DNA from: VAZQ01 sp045811525
GTDB lineage: Bacteria; Pseudomonadota; Alphaproteobacteria; Rhizobiales; Xanthobacteraceae
Assembly (NCBI GenBank): GCA_045811525.1
Contig: JBJMTV010000041.1
Coordinates: 1-64,000, forward strand
Reading direction: 5' to 3'
Length of the DNA stretch: 64,000 bases
The notes under the pieces are model-generated. The model ran no database searches, was not told where the DNA came from, and worked only from the letters and a program-made list of their open reading frames with translations. This document shows, piece by piece, positions 17,276 to 25,329 of the stretch. The translations under genes were made by a program, and so were the position numbers. Numbering within the stretch: the stretch's first letter is position 1; each line of letters starts with the position of its first letter.

Positions 17276-18577
17276 CTACTCGGCTGCGACCCGCGTGGGC
17301 GCGGGCTGCGCCAGTGCCGTATATTCATCGATACGGCGCTCGATCTCGGGGCGGAAATGCCGCAACAGTCCCTGCACAGGCCATGCCGCGCCGTCACCGA
17401 AGGCGCAGATCGTGTGGCCCTCGATCTGGGTCGTGACCTCCATCAGCATGTCGATTTCACGCTTGTGCGCGCGGCCTTCCGCCATGCGCGTCAGCACGCG
17501 CCACATCCAGCCCATACCTTCGCGGCACGGCGTACATTGGCCGCAGCTCTCGTGTTTGTAGAAATACGAGATTCGCGCCATTGCCCGAATGATGTCCGTC
17601 GACTTGTCCATGACGATGACCGCGGCTGTGCCGAGCGCGGACTTGAGCTCGCGGCAACCGTCGAAATCCATGAGCAGCTTGTCGCATTGATACGCCGGGA
17701 TGAGGGGCATCGAGGACCCCCCCGGGATCACGGCGAGGAGGTTGTCCCAGCCGCCACGCACACCACCGGCATGCTTGTCAATGAGCTGCCGCAGCGGGAT
17801 GCCCATCGCCTCTTCAACGTTGCAGGGTTTCTCCACGTGACCGGAGATGCAAAAGAGCTTGGTGCCGGTGTTGTTAGGCCGACCGATGCCCGCGAACCAG
17901 GCACCACCGCGCCGCAAGATGTCGGGCACCTGGGCAACGGTTTCCACATTGTTGACCGTTGTTGGACAGCCATAAAGCCCGACGTTTGCCGGAAAGGGCG
18001 GCTTCAATCGAGGCATCCCCTTCTTGCCCTCGAGGCTCTCGAGCAGAGCGGTCTCCTCCCCGCAGATGTAGGCGCCGGCCCCGTGGTGCACGTAAAGATC
18101 GAAATCGTATCCGTGGATAGTGTTCTTGCCGATCAGGCGGGCCGCGTAGGCCTGAGCCACCGCGGCCTCAAGGCGCTGGCGCTCGCGGATGAACTCGCCG
18201 CGGACGTAGATGTAGCCCACATGCGCGTTCATCGCGAAACCAGCAATCAGGCACCCCTCCACTAAGAGGTGCGGATCGTGGCGCATGATCTCGCGGTCCT
18301 TGCACGTCCCAGGCTCGGACTCATCGGCATTGACGACCAGGTAGTGCGGGCGACCTTCCGTCGGTTTGGGCATGAAGGACCACTTGAGCCCGGTCGGAAA
18401 GCCGGCGCCGCCGCGTCCGCGCTGGCCGGATGCCTTCACCTCATTGATGATCCAATCGCGGCCCTTCTCTAGGTGCGCTTTGGTGCCGTCCCAGGCACCC
18501 CGCGCACGTGCGCCTTGGAGCCCCCAGTCGTGCTGCCCGTACAGATTGAGAAAGATGCGGTCCTTGTCGTCTAGCAT
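17276..18577 (-). CDS. nuoF: NADH-quinone oxidoreductase subunit F (NADH/FMN and N3 cluster)
   Basis: 433 aa flavoprotein where NADH is oxidised. The nucleotide-binding glycine-rich motif GRGGAGFPTGLKW, the FMN segment GAGAYICGEETALLES and the 4Fe-4S ligands (SCGQCTPCREG, then HTICAFGDG) are all intact. Its ATG shares one base with the nuoE stop (TGATG), so the two genes are coupled. Confidence 0.97.
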   Translation of the reverse strand: MLDDKDRIFLNLYGQHDWGLQGARARGAWDGTKAHLEKGRDWIINEVKASGQRGRGGAGFPTGLKWSFMPKPTEGRPHYLVVNADESEPGTCKDREIMRHDPHLLVEGCLIAGFAMNAHVGYIYVRGEFIRERQRLEAAVAQAYAARLIGKNTIHGYDFDLYVHHGAGAYICGEETALLESLEGKKGMPRLKPPFPANVGLYGCPTTVNNVETVAQVPDILRRGGAWFAGIGRPNNTGTKLFCISGHVEKPCNVEEAMGIPLRQLIDKHAGGVRGGWDNLLAVIPGGSSMPLIPAYQCDKLLMDFDGCRELKSALGTAAVIVMDKSTDIIRAMARISYFYKHESCGQCTPCREGMGWMWRVLTRMAEGRAHKREIDMLMEVTTQIEGHTICAFGDGAAWPVQGLLRHFRPEIERRIDEYTALAQPAPTRVAAE

Positions 18578-19326
18578 CAGCTTTGCCTGTTTCCGGATGC
18601 ATCAGCCGCGGGCGGCTGGGGCACCGGCGCGTCACGCCGGTTTGCCGCCGCACCCGGCTTCTTTGCGTCGGCATCTGCCAATGCTGCGCCGGGGCTGGGC
18701 GCGCCCATGCGATGCGAATAAAGATCTGGATCGTTTAGCGTTGTGGGACCGCCAACCGGCGCCGATAGCTGGCGCTCGATCTGTGGTCCGGGTCGCACCG
18801 GCCTCCCGGCAGCAAGGTCATCAAGGACGCCGCTCAGCGTCTCCGGCGTGAGGTCCTCGTAATAGTCGGCATTGATCTGCGCGACCGGCGCATTGACGCA
18901 TGCACCAAGACATTCCACTTCAATCCACGACAGCTTGCCATCACCCGTGACGTGCTGCTGGCTCCCAATTCGCGACTGGCAAAGCTCGATGAGCTTGTGA
19001 CCGCCCCGCAGCAGACAGGGTGTCGTGCCACAAACCTGGACATGGAATCGGCCGACCGGCTCAAGGTTGAACATGGTGTAGAAGGTTGCGATTTCGAGCG
19101 CGCGGATGTTTGCCAGCCCGAGCAGATCAGCCACATGCTCGATCGCCTTCTGCGGTAGCCAGCCGCCCGCTTGCTCCTGCGCGCGCCACAACAATGGAAT
19201 GATGGCAGAGGCTTGCCGCCCTTGCGGAAATCTTGTGATTTGCTCCTTGGCCCAGTCGAGGTTCTCCGCGGTGAACGCGAAGCTCTTCGGCTGCAACTCG
19301 GCGGGTGCGAGGCGACGAACGGCCAT
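18577..19326 (-). CDS. nuoE: NADH-quinone oxidoreductase subunit E
   Basis: 249 aa thioredoxin-fold 2Fe-2S subunit. The cluster ligands are seen in VQVCGTTPCLLRG and ECLGACVNAP. The protein is longer than E. coli NuoE (166 aa) because of a C-terminal Ala/Pro/Asp-rich tail from about residue 190. Such tails are usual in alphaproteobacterial NuoE and are probably disordered. About 100 bp with no visible gene separates it from nuoD. Confidence 0.96.
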   Translation of the reverse strand: MAVRRLAPAELQPKSFAFTAENLDWAKEQITRFPQGRQASAIIPLLWRAQEQAGGWLPQKAIEHVADLLGLANIRALEIATFYTMFNLEPVGRFHVQVCGTTPCLLRGGHKLIELCQSRIGSQQHVTGDGKLSWIEVECLGACVNAPVAQINADYYEDLTPETLSGVLDDLAAGRPVRPGPQIERQLSAPVGGPTTLNDPDLYSHRMGAPSPGAALADADAKKPGAAANRRDAPVPQPPAADASGNRQS

Positions 19327-19428
19327 GACAGTCCTAAAACGCGGTGTCCCGCCGAAGCAGCACGCCGCCAGCGTTCCTGGGCTTTCGCGCGAGAGCTTGG
19401 AGACAGATCGTGAGCCACGGGCGAAGGC

Positions 19429-20619
19429 TCATCGGTCGACCTCCCCGAACACGATGTCGAGCGAACCCAAAATGGCGGCGACGTCGGCCAGCATGTAGCC
19501 CTTGCTCAGGAAATCCATCGCCTGCAAATGCGCGAAGCCCGGAGCCCGGATCTTGCATTTGTAAGGCTTGTTGGATCCATCCGATACGAGATAGACGCCG
19601 AACTCGCCTTTTGGGGCCTCGACTGCCGCATAGACCTCCCCAGCGGGGACGTGGAACCCCTCGGTATATAGCTTGAAATGGTGGATGAGCGCCTCCATCG
19701 ACCGTTTCATCTCACCCCGCCGGGGCGGGACAATCTTGTGGTCCTCGACCGTGACCGGCCCCTGCCCTGCCGGCGAGCGAAGCAGCTCGAGGCACTGCTT
19801 CATGATGCTGATCGATTGACGCATTTCCTCCATGCGAATGCAGTACCGGTCGTAGTTGTCGCCGTTCTTCCCAACGGGAATGTCAAAGTCGAGCTCCGAG
19901 TAACATTCATAGGGCTGTGCTTTGCGCAGATCCCAGGCTGCCCCCGACCCTCGCACCATCACACCGGAGAAGCCCCAGGCCCAAGCGTCCTCGAGCGAGA
20001 CTATTCCAATATCGACGTTGCGTTGCTTGAAGATGCGATTTTCCGTGAGCAGGCCCTCAAGGTCGTCGCAGACACGAAGGAAAGGATCGCAAAACGCCCA
20101 AATGTCATCGAGGAGCTTGGGGGGCAGATCCAGGCGTACGCCGCCAATGCGGAAATAGGCCGCATGCATGCGGCTTCCTGAAGCGCGCTCGTAAAAGACC
20201 ATGAGCTTCTCGCGCTCCTCAAATCCCCACAGCGGTGGCGTAAGGGCACCAACGTCCATGGCCTGCGTGGTGACGTTGAGCAGATGCGACAGCAGGCGTC
20301 CGATCTCGCAGTAGAGGACGCGGATGAGCTGAGCGCGCCGGGGGATTGTGAGGGCCAGGAGTTTTTCCGCAGCAAGGCAGAACCCGTGCTCCTGGTTCAT
20401 GGGGGCGACATAATCGAGGCGGTCGAAATACGGAATCACCTGCAGATAAGTCTTGGCCTCGATCAGCTTCTCAGTACCGCGATGCAGGAGCCCGATATGC
20501 GGATCCACACGCTCCACCACCTCACCATCGAGCTCGAGCACGAGGCGTAGCACGCCATGCGCCGCCGGGTGCTGTGGTCCGAAATTGATGGTAAAATTGC
20601 GCAGCTCGGTTTCAGCCAT
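19429..20619 (-). CDS. nuoD: NADH-quinone oxidoreductase subunit D
   Basis: 396 aa, the 49-kDa subunit that lines the quinone site. The N-terminus reads NFGPQHPAAHGVLRLVLELD with the His and Tyr region used in quinone reduction, and the C-terminus ends with DIVFGEVDR. It is separate from nuoC, as usual in alphaproteobacteria. Its first 8 bp overlap the end of the thioesterase gene inserted between nuoC and nuoD. Confidence 0.97.
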   Translation of the reverse strand: MAETELRNFTINFGPQHPAAHGVLRLVLELDGEVVERVDPHIGLLHRGTEKLIEAKTYLQVIPYFDRLDYVAPMNQEHGFCLAAEKLLALTIPRRAQLIRVLYCEIGRLLSHLLNVTTQAMDVGALTPPLWGFEEREKLMVFYERASGSRMHAAYFRIGGVRLDLPPKLLDDIWAFCDPFLRVCDDLEGLLTENRIFKQRNVDIGIVSLEDAWAWGFSGVMVRGSGAAWDLRKAQPYECYSELDFDIPVGKNGDNYDRYCIRMEEMRQSISIMKQCLELLRSPAGQGPVTVEDHKIVPPRRGEMKRSMEALIHHFKLYTEGFHVPAGEVYAAVEAPKGEFGVYLVSDGSNKPYKCKIRAPGFAHLQAMDFLSKGYMLADVAAILGSLDIVFGEVDR

Positions 20620-21055
20620 CGGCGCTCACAATCGTCCTCTTCGCCTTCTCTGCAACGCGGGCGTTGAACTTGTCCCACGACACGACGAACCGCTGGTGAC
20701 GTCCCTCCCCAATTTGATCAATGCCATCGTGCGCGCGCAGATTGAACGTGATCCGCGGCCCGTCGACTGCCACACACTCTGCGTCCACCGTCACCTTGAG
20801 ACCGGCAGGAGTGGCCGCCGTATGACTCACGTCAATGTGGATGCCGAGACTGCCCTCGCCCACATCGAGATGCGGAGCAAGGAGCTGCATGCATGTCCAT
20901 TCCATCAGCCCGACCATAAAGCCCGTGGCAAAAACCTTGGGCATGGCCTGGAAGTCGGGCACCTCCGGATAGAGGTGAGGGACGGTCTTGTTTGTCGGTA
21001 CCGCGTAGCTAAAGCGATGAGTGAGGCCGGGCTTGAGCGTGCCGCGCATTGTCAC
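20612..21055 (-). CDS. Hotdog-fold thioesterase closely resembling fluoroacetyl-CoA thioesterase FlK, inside the nuo operon
   Basis: 147 aa from a GTG at 21055 that overlaps the nuoC stop as GTGA; an ATG at 21049 is the alternative. The sequence aligns from memory almost end to end with Streptomyces cattleya FlK. Shared stretches are KTV.HLYPE, VFATGFMVGLMEW, GEGSLG and HTAATP.GL. FlK's catalytic Thr42, Glu50 and His76 correspond to Thr44, Glu52 and His78 here, all present. FlK's lid residue Phe36 is a Met (Met38). Expected activity is acyl-CoA hydrolysis; the real substrate is unknown, and no other organofluorine gene is nearby. It ends 8 bp inside nuoD, so it is wedged between nuoC and nuoD with overlaps on both sides and must be co-translated with them. 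Identification as an FlK-family thioesterase is strong; the fluoroacetyl-CoA specificity is open. Confidence 0.85.
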   Translation of the reverse strand: MTMRGTLKPGLTHRFSYAVPTNKTVPHLYPEVPDFQAMPKVFATGFMVGLMEWTCMQLLAPHLDVGEGSLGIHIDVSHTAATPAGLKVTVDAECVAVDGPRITFNLRAHDGIDQIGEGRHQRFVVSWDKFNARVAEKAKRTIVSADG

Positions 21056-21693
21056 GACCCCTTGCTGTCGGCCTTGGTTTGCGCTGCTGGCGTGTGAGCA
21101 GCCTTTTCGTCACCCGGGAGGGCGTAACCCGGCCCCTCCCAGGGCGAGAGAAAATCGAAGTTGCGAAACTCCTGCGTGAGCCGCACCGGCTCGTATACGA
21201 CCCGCTTCTGCTCGTCGTCATAACGCACCTCTACGAACCCGGTCAGCGGGAAATCCTTCCGCAGCGGATGCCCCTCGAAGCCGTAATCCGTGAGAATGCG
21301 TCGCATGTCCGGATGGCCAGTGAACGGCACGCCGTAGAGATCGTAGATCTCGCGCTCGAACCAATTGGCGCCCGGAAAGACATCGATGATCGAAGGCACC
21401 GCCGCTCCTTCGTCGGTCTCGACCTTCACGCGGATGCGGCTGTTTTTCCTCGGTGAGAGAAAATGATAGACCACATCGAACCGCCGCTCGCGCGCCGGCC
21501 AGTCAATAGCGGTCACGTCAATAATGCTCCAGAACTGGCAATGCTCATCGTCACGCAGGAACGTGGCCAGTTTGACGATCTCACCAGGAAACGCGGTGAT
21601 CGTGAGCTCACCATGCAAGACGGCATGAGCCGTGACGGTTCCAGGCAGCGCAGCAACGATCATCGCCCCGAGCTGGTCGAGCGTTTCATCCAT
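21052..21693 (-). CDS. nuoC: NADH-quinone oxidoreductase subunit C
   Basis: 213 aa, the 30-kDa peripheral subunit. The family signature EREIYDLYGVPFTGHPDMRR and LTDYGFEGHPLRKDFPLTGF is intact. The C-terminus has a short polar tail (AHTPAAQTKADSKGS). The start ATG at 21693 lies 11 bp after the nuoB stop; its TGA stop overlaps the start of the FlK-like gene. Confidence 0.97.
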   Translation of the reverse strand: MDETLDQLGAMIVAALPGTVTAHAVLHGELTITAFPGEIVKLATFLRDDEHCQFWSIIDVTAIDWPARERRFDVVYHFLSPRKNSRIRVKVETDEGAAVPSIIDVFPGANWFEREIYDLYGVPFTGHPDMRRILTDYGFEGHPLRKDFPLTGFVEVRYDDEQKRVVYEPVRLTQEFRNFDFLSPWEGPGYALPGDEKAAHTPAAQTKADSKGS

Positions 21694-21704
21694 CTGCTGA
21701 AACC

Positions 21705-22280
21705 CTACCGCTCGATAGTGCCGATGCGCCGAATCTTCTTTTGCAGCAACAGCACGCCATAGAGCAGGGCCTCCGCCGTGGGCGGGCAGCCCGGGACATA
21801 GATATCGACGGGAACGATACGATCGCAGCCGCGCACGACCGAATAGGAATAGTGGTAGTAACCGCCGCCGTTCGCGCAGGACCCCATCGATATGACGTAG
21901 CGCGGCTCGGGCATCTGGTCGTAGACCTTGCGAAAGGCCGGAGCCATCTTGTTGGTCAACGTACCGGCGACGATGATCACGTCAGACTGTCGCGGCGAGC
22001 CCCGCGGCGCAAACCCGAAGCGCTCAGCGTCATAACGCGGCATCGACATGTGCATCATCTCGACTGCGCAACAGGCAAGACCGAATGTCATCCACATGAG
22101 CGAGCCGGTGCGCGCCCAGGTGATGAGGTCATCCGCAGCGGTGACCAGAAATCCCTTGTCGGAAAGCTCGTCGTTGAGCCCGGTGAAAAACGCGTCGTCT
22201 GCCCCGAGCGGCTTGCCCGTGCGGGGGTCGATAATTCCCTTTGGCGCGGGAGCGACGGCAGTTGCTCGCTCTAATCCCAT
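21705..22280 (-). CDS. nuoB: NADH-quinone oxidoreductase subunit B (N2 cluster)
   Basis: 191 aa subunit carrying the terminal N2 4Fe-4S cluster. The tandem cysteines in FGLACCAVEMMHM and the further ligands in GSCANGGGYYHY and YVPGCPPTAEAL are present. The ATG at 22280 is preceded on the minus strand by AGGAG with a 7-nt spacer and is preferred over the ATG at 22301, which would extend further into nuoA. The chosen start overlaps nuoA by 10 bp. Confidence 0.96.
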   Translation of the reverse strand: MGLERATAVAPAPKGIIDPRTGKPLGADDAFFTGLNDELSDKGFLVTAADDLITWARTGSLMWMTFGLACCAVEMMHMSMPRYDAERFGFAPRGSPRQSDVIIVAGTLTNKMAPAFRKVYDQMPEPRYVISMGSCANGGGYYHYSYSVVRGCDRIVPVDIYVPGCPPTAEALLYGVLLLQKKIRRIGTIER

Positions 22281-22636
22281 TCGAGCGCTCCTTTCCGCCA
22301 CTCATATATGAAGCCGACGGTAAGAACGCCAAGGAAAACCATCATCGACCAGTAGCCATAGAGGCCGAGCTCGCCGAATGCGACCGCCCACGGAAACAGA
22401 AACGACACCTCCAGGTCGAAGATGATGAACAGGATCGCGACCAAATAGAAACGCACATCGAACTTCATGCGCGCGTCGTCGAACGCGTTGAAGCCACACT
22501 CGTAAGCAGAAAGCTTCTCGTTGTCGGGTTGTTTGTACGCCAGAATGAACGGCACCAGCAGCAGCACAAGGCTGATGACCAGCGCCACACCGATGAAGAT
22601 CACCAGGGGCAAATAGCTCGGCAACAGCTCGTTCAC
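22271..22636 (-). CDS. nuoA: NADH-quinone oxidoreductase subunit A
   Basis: 121 aa, three-helix membrane subunit and first gene of the operon. Typical sequence: KLSAYECGFNAFDDARMKFD and FLVAILFIIFDLEVSFLFPW. The start codon is GTG at 22636, supported by AAGGA six bases upstream on the minus strand. Confidence 0.96.
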   Translation of the reverse strand: MNELLPSYLPLVIFIGVALVISLVLLLVPFILAYKQPDNEKLSAYECGFNAFDDARMKFDVRFYLVAILFIIFDLEVSFLFPWAVAFGELGLYGYWSMMVFLGVLTVGFIYEWRKGALEWD

Positions 22637-22951
22637 GGAGCGTCCTTCATTGGTTGCGGCGGACAGGCGCTGGCATTCACGGGGGCGCCAAGTCCTCTGA
22701 GCACTGGCGAGAAATCCCGGGCTGGGAACAAAATTCGCGCTGACGAGAGGGACTTGGTCTTGGCTTAGCCCAGCGGCACCATGGGTGGCAAGACAGGGTA
22801 CCCCGCCTTCGCGCTACGGCTCGTGCACCCACCTAAGTACGAGAGAGCTGGGGAGGCCAGCCGTGACGAACTTCAGAAAGGACCAGCTAGGCGTTGGAGG
22901 CTGCCTCGCCTACAGTCCGCTCCCACTTCACGTGGGGTGCCCGAGAACAGC
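22637..22951. other. Divergent intergenic region between nuoA and the BKACE gene
   Basis: About 315 bp that should hold the nuo promoter (minus strand) and the BKACE promoter (plus strand). An open frame continues upstream of the BKACE start to 22781, but its translation is not family-like. I see no clear operator, riboswitch or sharp -35/-10 pair. Confidence 0.5.
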
Positions 22952-23845
22952 ATGCAACGCAAAGTCATGATCTCGTGCGCGGTGACCGGCTCGGCGGATA
23001 CGCCAAGCCGCAATCGCGCGGTGCCGGTCACCCCTGAGCAGATCGCGAGATCGTCAATCGAGGCGGCAAAGGCCGGAGCGGCGATCGTGCACATTCATGT
23101 GCGCGACCCGAACACCACACGACCCAGTATGGACGGGGCGCTCTATCGCGAAGTGGTGGAACGCATCAGAGACAGCGGCAGGGACGTGTTGATCAATCTC
23201 ACAACCGGGCCTGGCGCCCGGTTCGCACATGACGAGAAGGATGCCTCCAAGCCCAGCGCCGATAGCACGTTGCGCTCGCCGCAAGATCGCGTGCGTCATG
23301 TCATCGAGCTCAAGCCCGACATCTGCAGTCTCGACATGGGCAGCCTCAATATGGGTGACCGTGTCTTCATCAATACGCCTAAGCATCTCAAAGCCATGGC
23401 ACTGGCGATCCAGGAGGCTCAGGTCACTCCCGAGCTCGAGGTGTTCGAGACTGGGCACCTGCTGCTGGCCAAGCGGTTCCTGGAGGAGGGCTACGTGAAG
23501 GGGCCTGGCATGTTCCAGATCTGCCTCGGCATTGCCTGGGGGCAACCGGCCACGCCGGAGGCCATGACCTACATGCGCAACTTGTTGCCGCCAGGGGCGG
23601 CATGGTTCGCGTTTGGAATTTCGCTGTGGCAATTCCCCATGGTGGCGCAGGCAGTGCTGCTCGGAGGTCACCCGCGGGTCGGCCTCGAGGACAACCTCTA
23701 TCTGGAGAAGGGCAAGCTGGCGCCGAGCAACGCGGCACTGGTCGAGCGGGCCGCCAAGATCATCGAGGTGCTCGGAGACGAGGTCGCGACGCCGAAAGAC
23801 GCACGCGAGCTGCTCGGGTTGCGACGTGCGGGAACGAATGCCTGA
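22952..23845 (+). CDS. Beta-keto acid cleavage enzyme (BKACE, DUF849)
   Basis: 297 aa from the ATG at 22952 (MQRKVMISCAVTGSADT). The family (Kce and relatives) condenses a beta-keto acid with acetyl-CoA to give acetoacetate and a new CoA ester, using zinc. The HxH zinc ligands are in IVHIHVRDPNT, and a late Glu sits in RVGLEDNLYLEKG. LDMGSLNMG and AFGISLWQFPMV are also typical. Substrate cannot be told from sequence; BKACE members differ widely. The ribosome binding site is weak, so the ATG at 22967 is possible. It is a single gene between the nuo operon and tRNA-Asp. Confidence 0.88.
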   Translation: MQRKVMISCAVTGSADTPSRNRAVPVTPEQIARSSIEAAKAGAAIVHIHVRDPNTTRPSMDGALYREVVERIRDSGRDVLINLTTGPGARFAHDEKDASKPSADSTLRSPQDRVRHVIELKPDICSLDMGSLNMGDRVFINTPKHLKAMALAIQEAQVTPELEVFETGHLLLAKRFLEEGYVKGPGMFQICLGIAWGQPATPEAMTYMRNLLPPGAAWFAFGISLWQFPMVAQAVLLGGHPRVGLEDNLYLEKGKLAPSNAALVERAAKIIEVLGDEVATPKDARELLGLRRAGTNA

Positions 23846-23920
23846 CCGAGCGCAGCCGCAATCCGCGGGATCTGGAAGTGGTGCGCTCGCGAAAGTGCGG
23901 CGGACACAGCAGCGGCTTCG

Positions 23921-23997
23921 TGGCGGGAGCGACGGGGCTCGAACCCGCGACCTTCGGCGTGACAGGCCGACGCTCTAACCAACTGAGCTACGCCCCC
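23921..23997 (-). tRNA. tRNA-Asp (GTC)
   Basis: Minus-strand cloverleaf of 77 nt: acceptor GGGGGCG pairs with CGCTCCC, D arm GCTC/GAGC, anticodon stem TCGGC/GCCGA around CTGTCAC with anticodon GTC, T arm GCGGG/CCCGT around TTCGAGC, and discriminator G followed by an encoded CCA. Confidence 0.97.
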
Positions 23998-24267
23998 GCG
24001 GGCGCGTTGCGGAGTTAAATACCCCTCTCCTCCGAGTCAAGGCGAGCGCGCAACAGCGTGCAAAATAGCCCGTATTCACGGGTGAATCGAAGCATCCAGG
24101 ACCGTTCACTGCACGGCAACGCCGATGGTTAGCTGCTTTTTTGCACTGGGCATTGAAAAAACCCACATTTTTCGCCAATAAGTCATGGTCAGACCGTATC
24201 CGAATCGTCTAATGCCACTGCGTGATGAGTGGCTCTGAGTGCCACTTCCAAACGAGGAGGGCCAAAC

Positions 24268-24570
24268 ATGGCAGCCAAGAAGGCGGGTACACCCGCGACC
24301 GTAACCCTGAAGAATCTCGCCGCGAACTTGTCCGAGAGCCATGAGATGTCGAAGAAGCAAACCGAGGCGGTTCTCGGCGACCTCGTGGGCTTGGTTACCA
24401 AGCACCTCAAGAAAGGTGATCGCATCCGCATCGGCGGACTCGGCATCCTGCAGGTGCGCAAGCGCGCGGCCCGCATGGGCCGTAACCCGGCGACCGGCGA
24501 GGCGATCCAGATCAAGGCCAGTAAGAAGGTGGCCTTCCGTGCGGCGAAGGAATTGAAAGAATCAGTCTGA
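24268..24570 (+). CDS. HU-family DNA-binding protein
   Basis: 100 aa nucleoid protein. From the ATG at 24268 (GAGGAGG at 24254-24260, 7-nt spacer) it has an Ala/Lys-rich start, the HU helices, and the DNA-binding arm GRNPATGEAIQIKASKK. It differs from the usual HupB start (MNKNEL...) by an N-terminal extension and looks like the second HU type seen in Hyphomicrobiales. It points opposite to lon, although hupB normally follows lon in these bacteria. A strong inverted repeat follows at 24595. Confidence 0.9.
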   Translation: MAAKKAGTPATVTLKNLAANLSESHEMSKKQTEAVLGDLVGLVTKHLKKGDRIRIGGLGILQVRKRAARMGRNPATGEAIQIKASKKVAFRAAKELKESV

Positions 24571-24594
24571 GCTCCGACCGGCTCTTTCGCATAC

Positions 24595-24625
24595 CGATCG
24601 GCGGCGCTTGGTAAGCCGCCGATCG
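24595..24625 (+). terminator. Inverted repeat after the HU gene
   Basis: CGATCGGCGGC and GCCGCCGATCG form a perfect 11-bp stem with a 9-nt loop, 25 bp past the HU stop. There is no T-run after it, so it is a hairpin that may act as a weak or factor-assisted terminator or protect the 3' end. Confidence 0.5.
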
Positions 24626-25329
24626 CGCGCAACTCTGCCGGTCGTAAGAATTCCGATCGTCGGGCTCATTGGGTTACGAATGTCAGTGCGACATCGGCAG
24701 CTTCGGCCAGCCGAAGAGATCGAGGGCCCAAGCGACGACGCCGCCCAAAGCCGCGATCTCTGAGCCGCGCAGGGCCAAGGTCTTCCACGTCACGCGGGCG
24801 CCGAGGATGACCTTGATCGCCGCGACGCGGGCGATCCGCGAGGGCTTGCCTTCCGGGCGCAACGCATTCTCGATTCTCCGGTCGATGACCATTTGCGCGT
24901 TGCCCTGCTTGTGGCGATAGTCGCCAGCCTCGGCGTTGGCCGCCTTTTGCGTGCCGATCAGTTCCTTAATGACGTGAGGACGACGTGCTCGGGTTCTGCC
25001 GAGACGTGCATGACACTCACAAGCAGGGGCCGCTGACCCGCCGCTCCGCCCGGATCACGACTGGTCAGGGATCGAAGGTAGCGTCAGCGCCAGCCAGCCT
25101 TGGCATGGGCCCGTTGGGGGTCGCGCTCCTAGGGCCGATCAGATGACGGCCAGCGAACGAGCGCTCGTGAGGTGATTGGCGCTGGGCTCGCCCATCTGCG
25201 TGCCCGCCTCATTGCTCCCTAAACGGAAATGCCCGCCGGAGCCGGCGTATGCATCCGTTATAGTGCGTGGGCGGCCCCTTGCCGGTAATGGTTTTTAGTC
25301 AGAATTCTGGCTTGAACAGGTCAGTGCAG
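24626..25329. other. Intergenic stretch with only decayed coding traces
   Basis: About 700 bp between the HU gene and the acyltransferase. No intact gene is visible on either strand. A minus-strand frame in its first half reads like protein but lacks a proper start and is given separately. The second half (about 25060-25260) has stops in all sensible frames. The composition fits degraded foreign DNA. Confidence 0.45.
24683..25054 (-). pseudogene. Possible remnant coding fragment, origin unknown
   Basis: The minus-strand frame is open from 25054 down to the stop at 24683. Its last 90 or so residues read like real protein: a helical charged part (IKELIGTQKAANAEAGDYRH, then MVIDRRIENALRPEGK) and a hydrophobic end (ALGGVVAWALDLFGWPKL). 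The only ATG, at 24892, is in the middle of this stretch. A second frame just upstream (MHVSAEPEHVVLTSLRN) looks as if it was once joined through a frameshift. I cannot name the family. Proximity to the phage-like fragment at 26400 suggests prophage debris, but that is inference. Confidence 0.3.

Noticed and set aside
25263..25275. GTGGGCGG at 25267 as a possible copy of the tRNA-Val 3' end (att site)
   Set aside because: Only about eight bases match and the rest diverges; too short to separate from chance.
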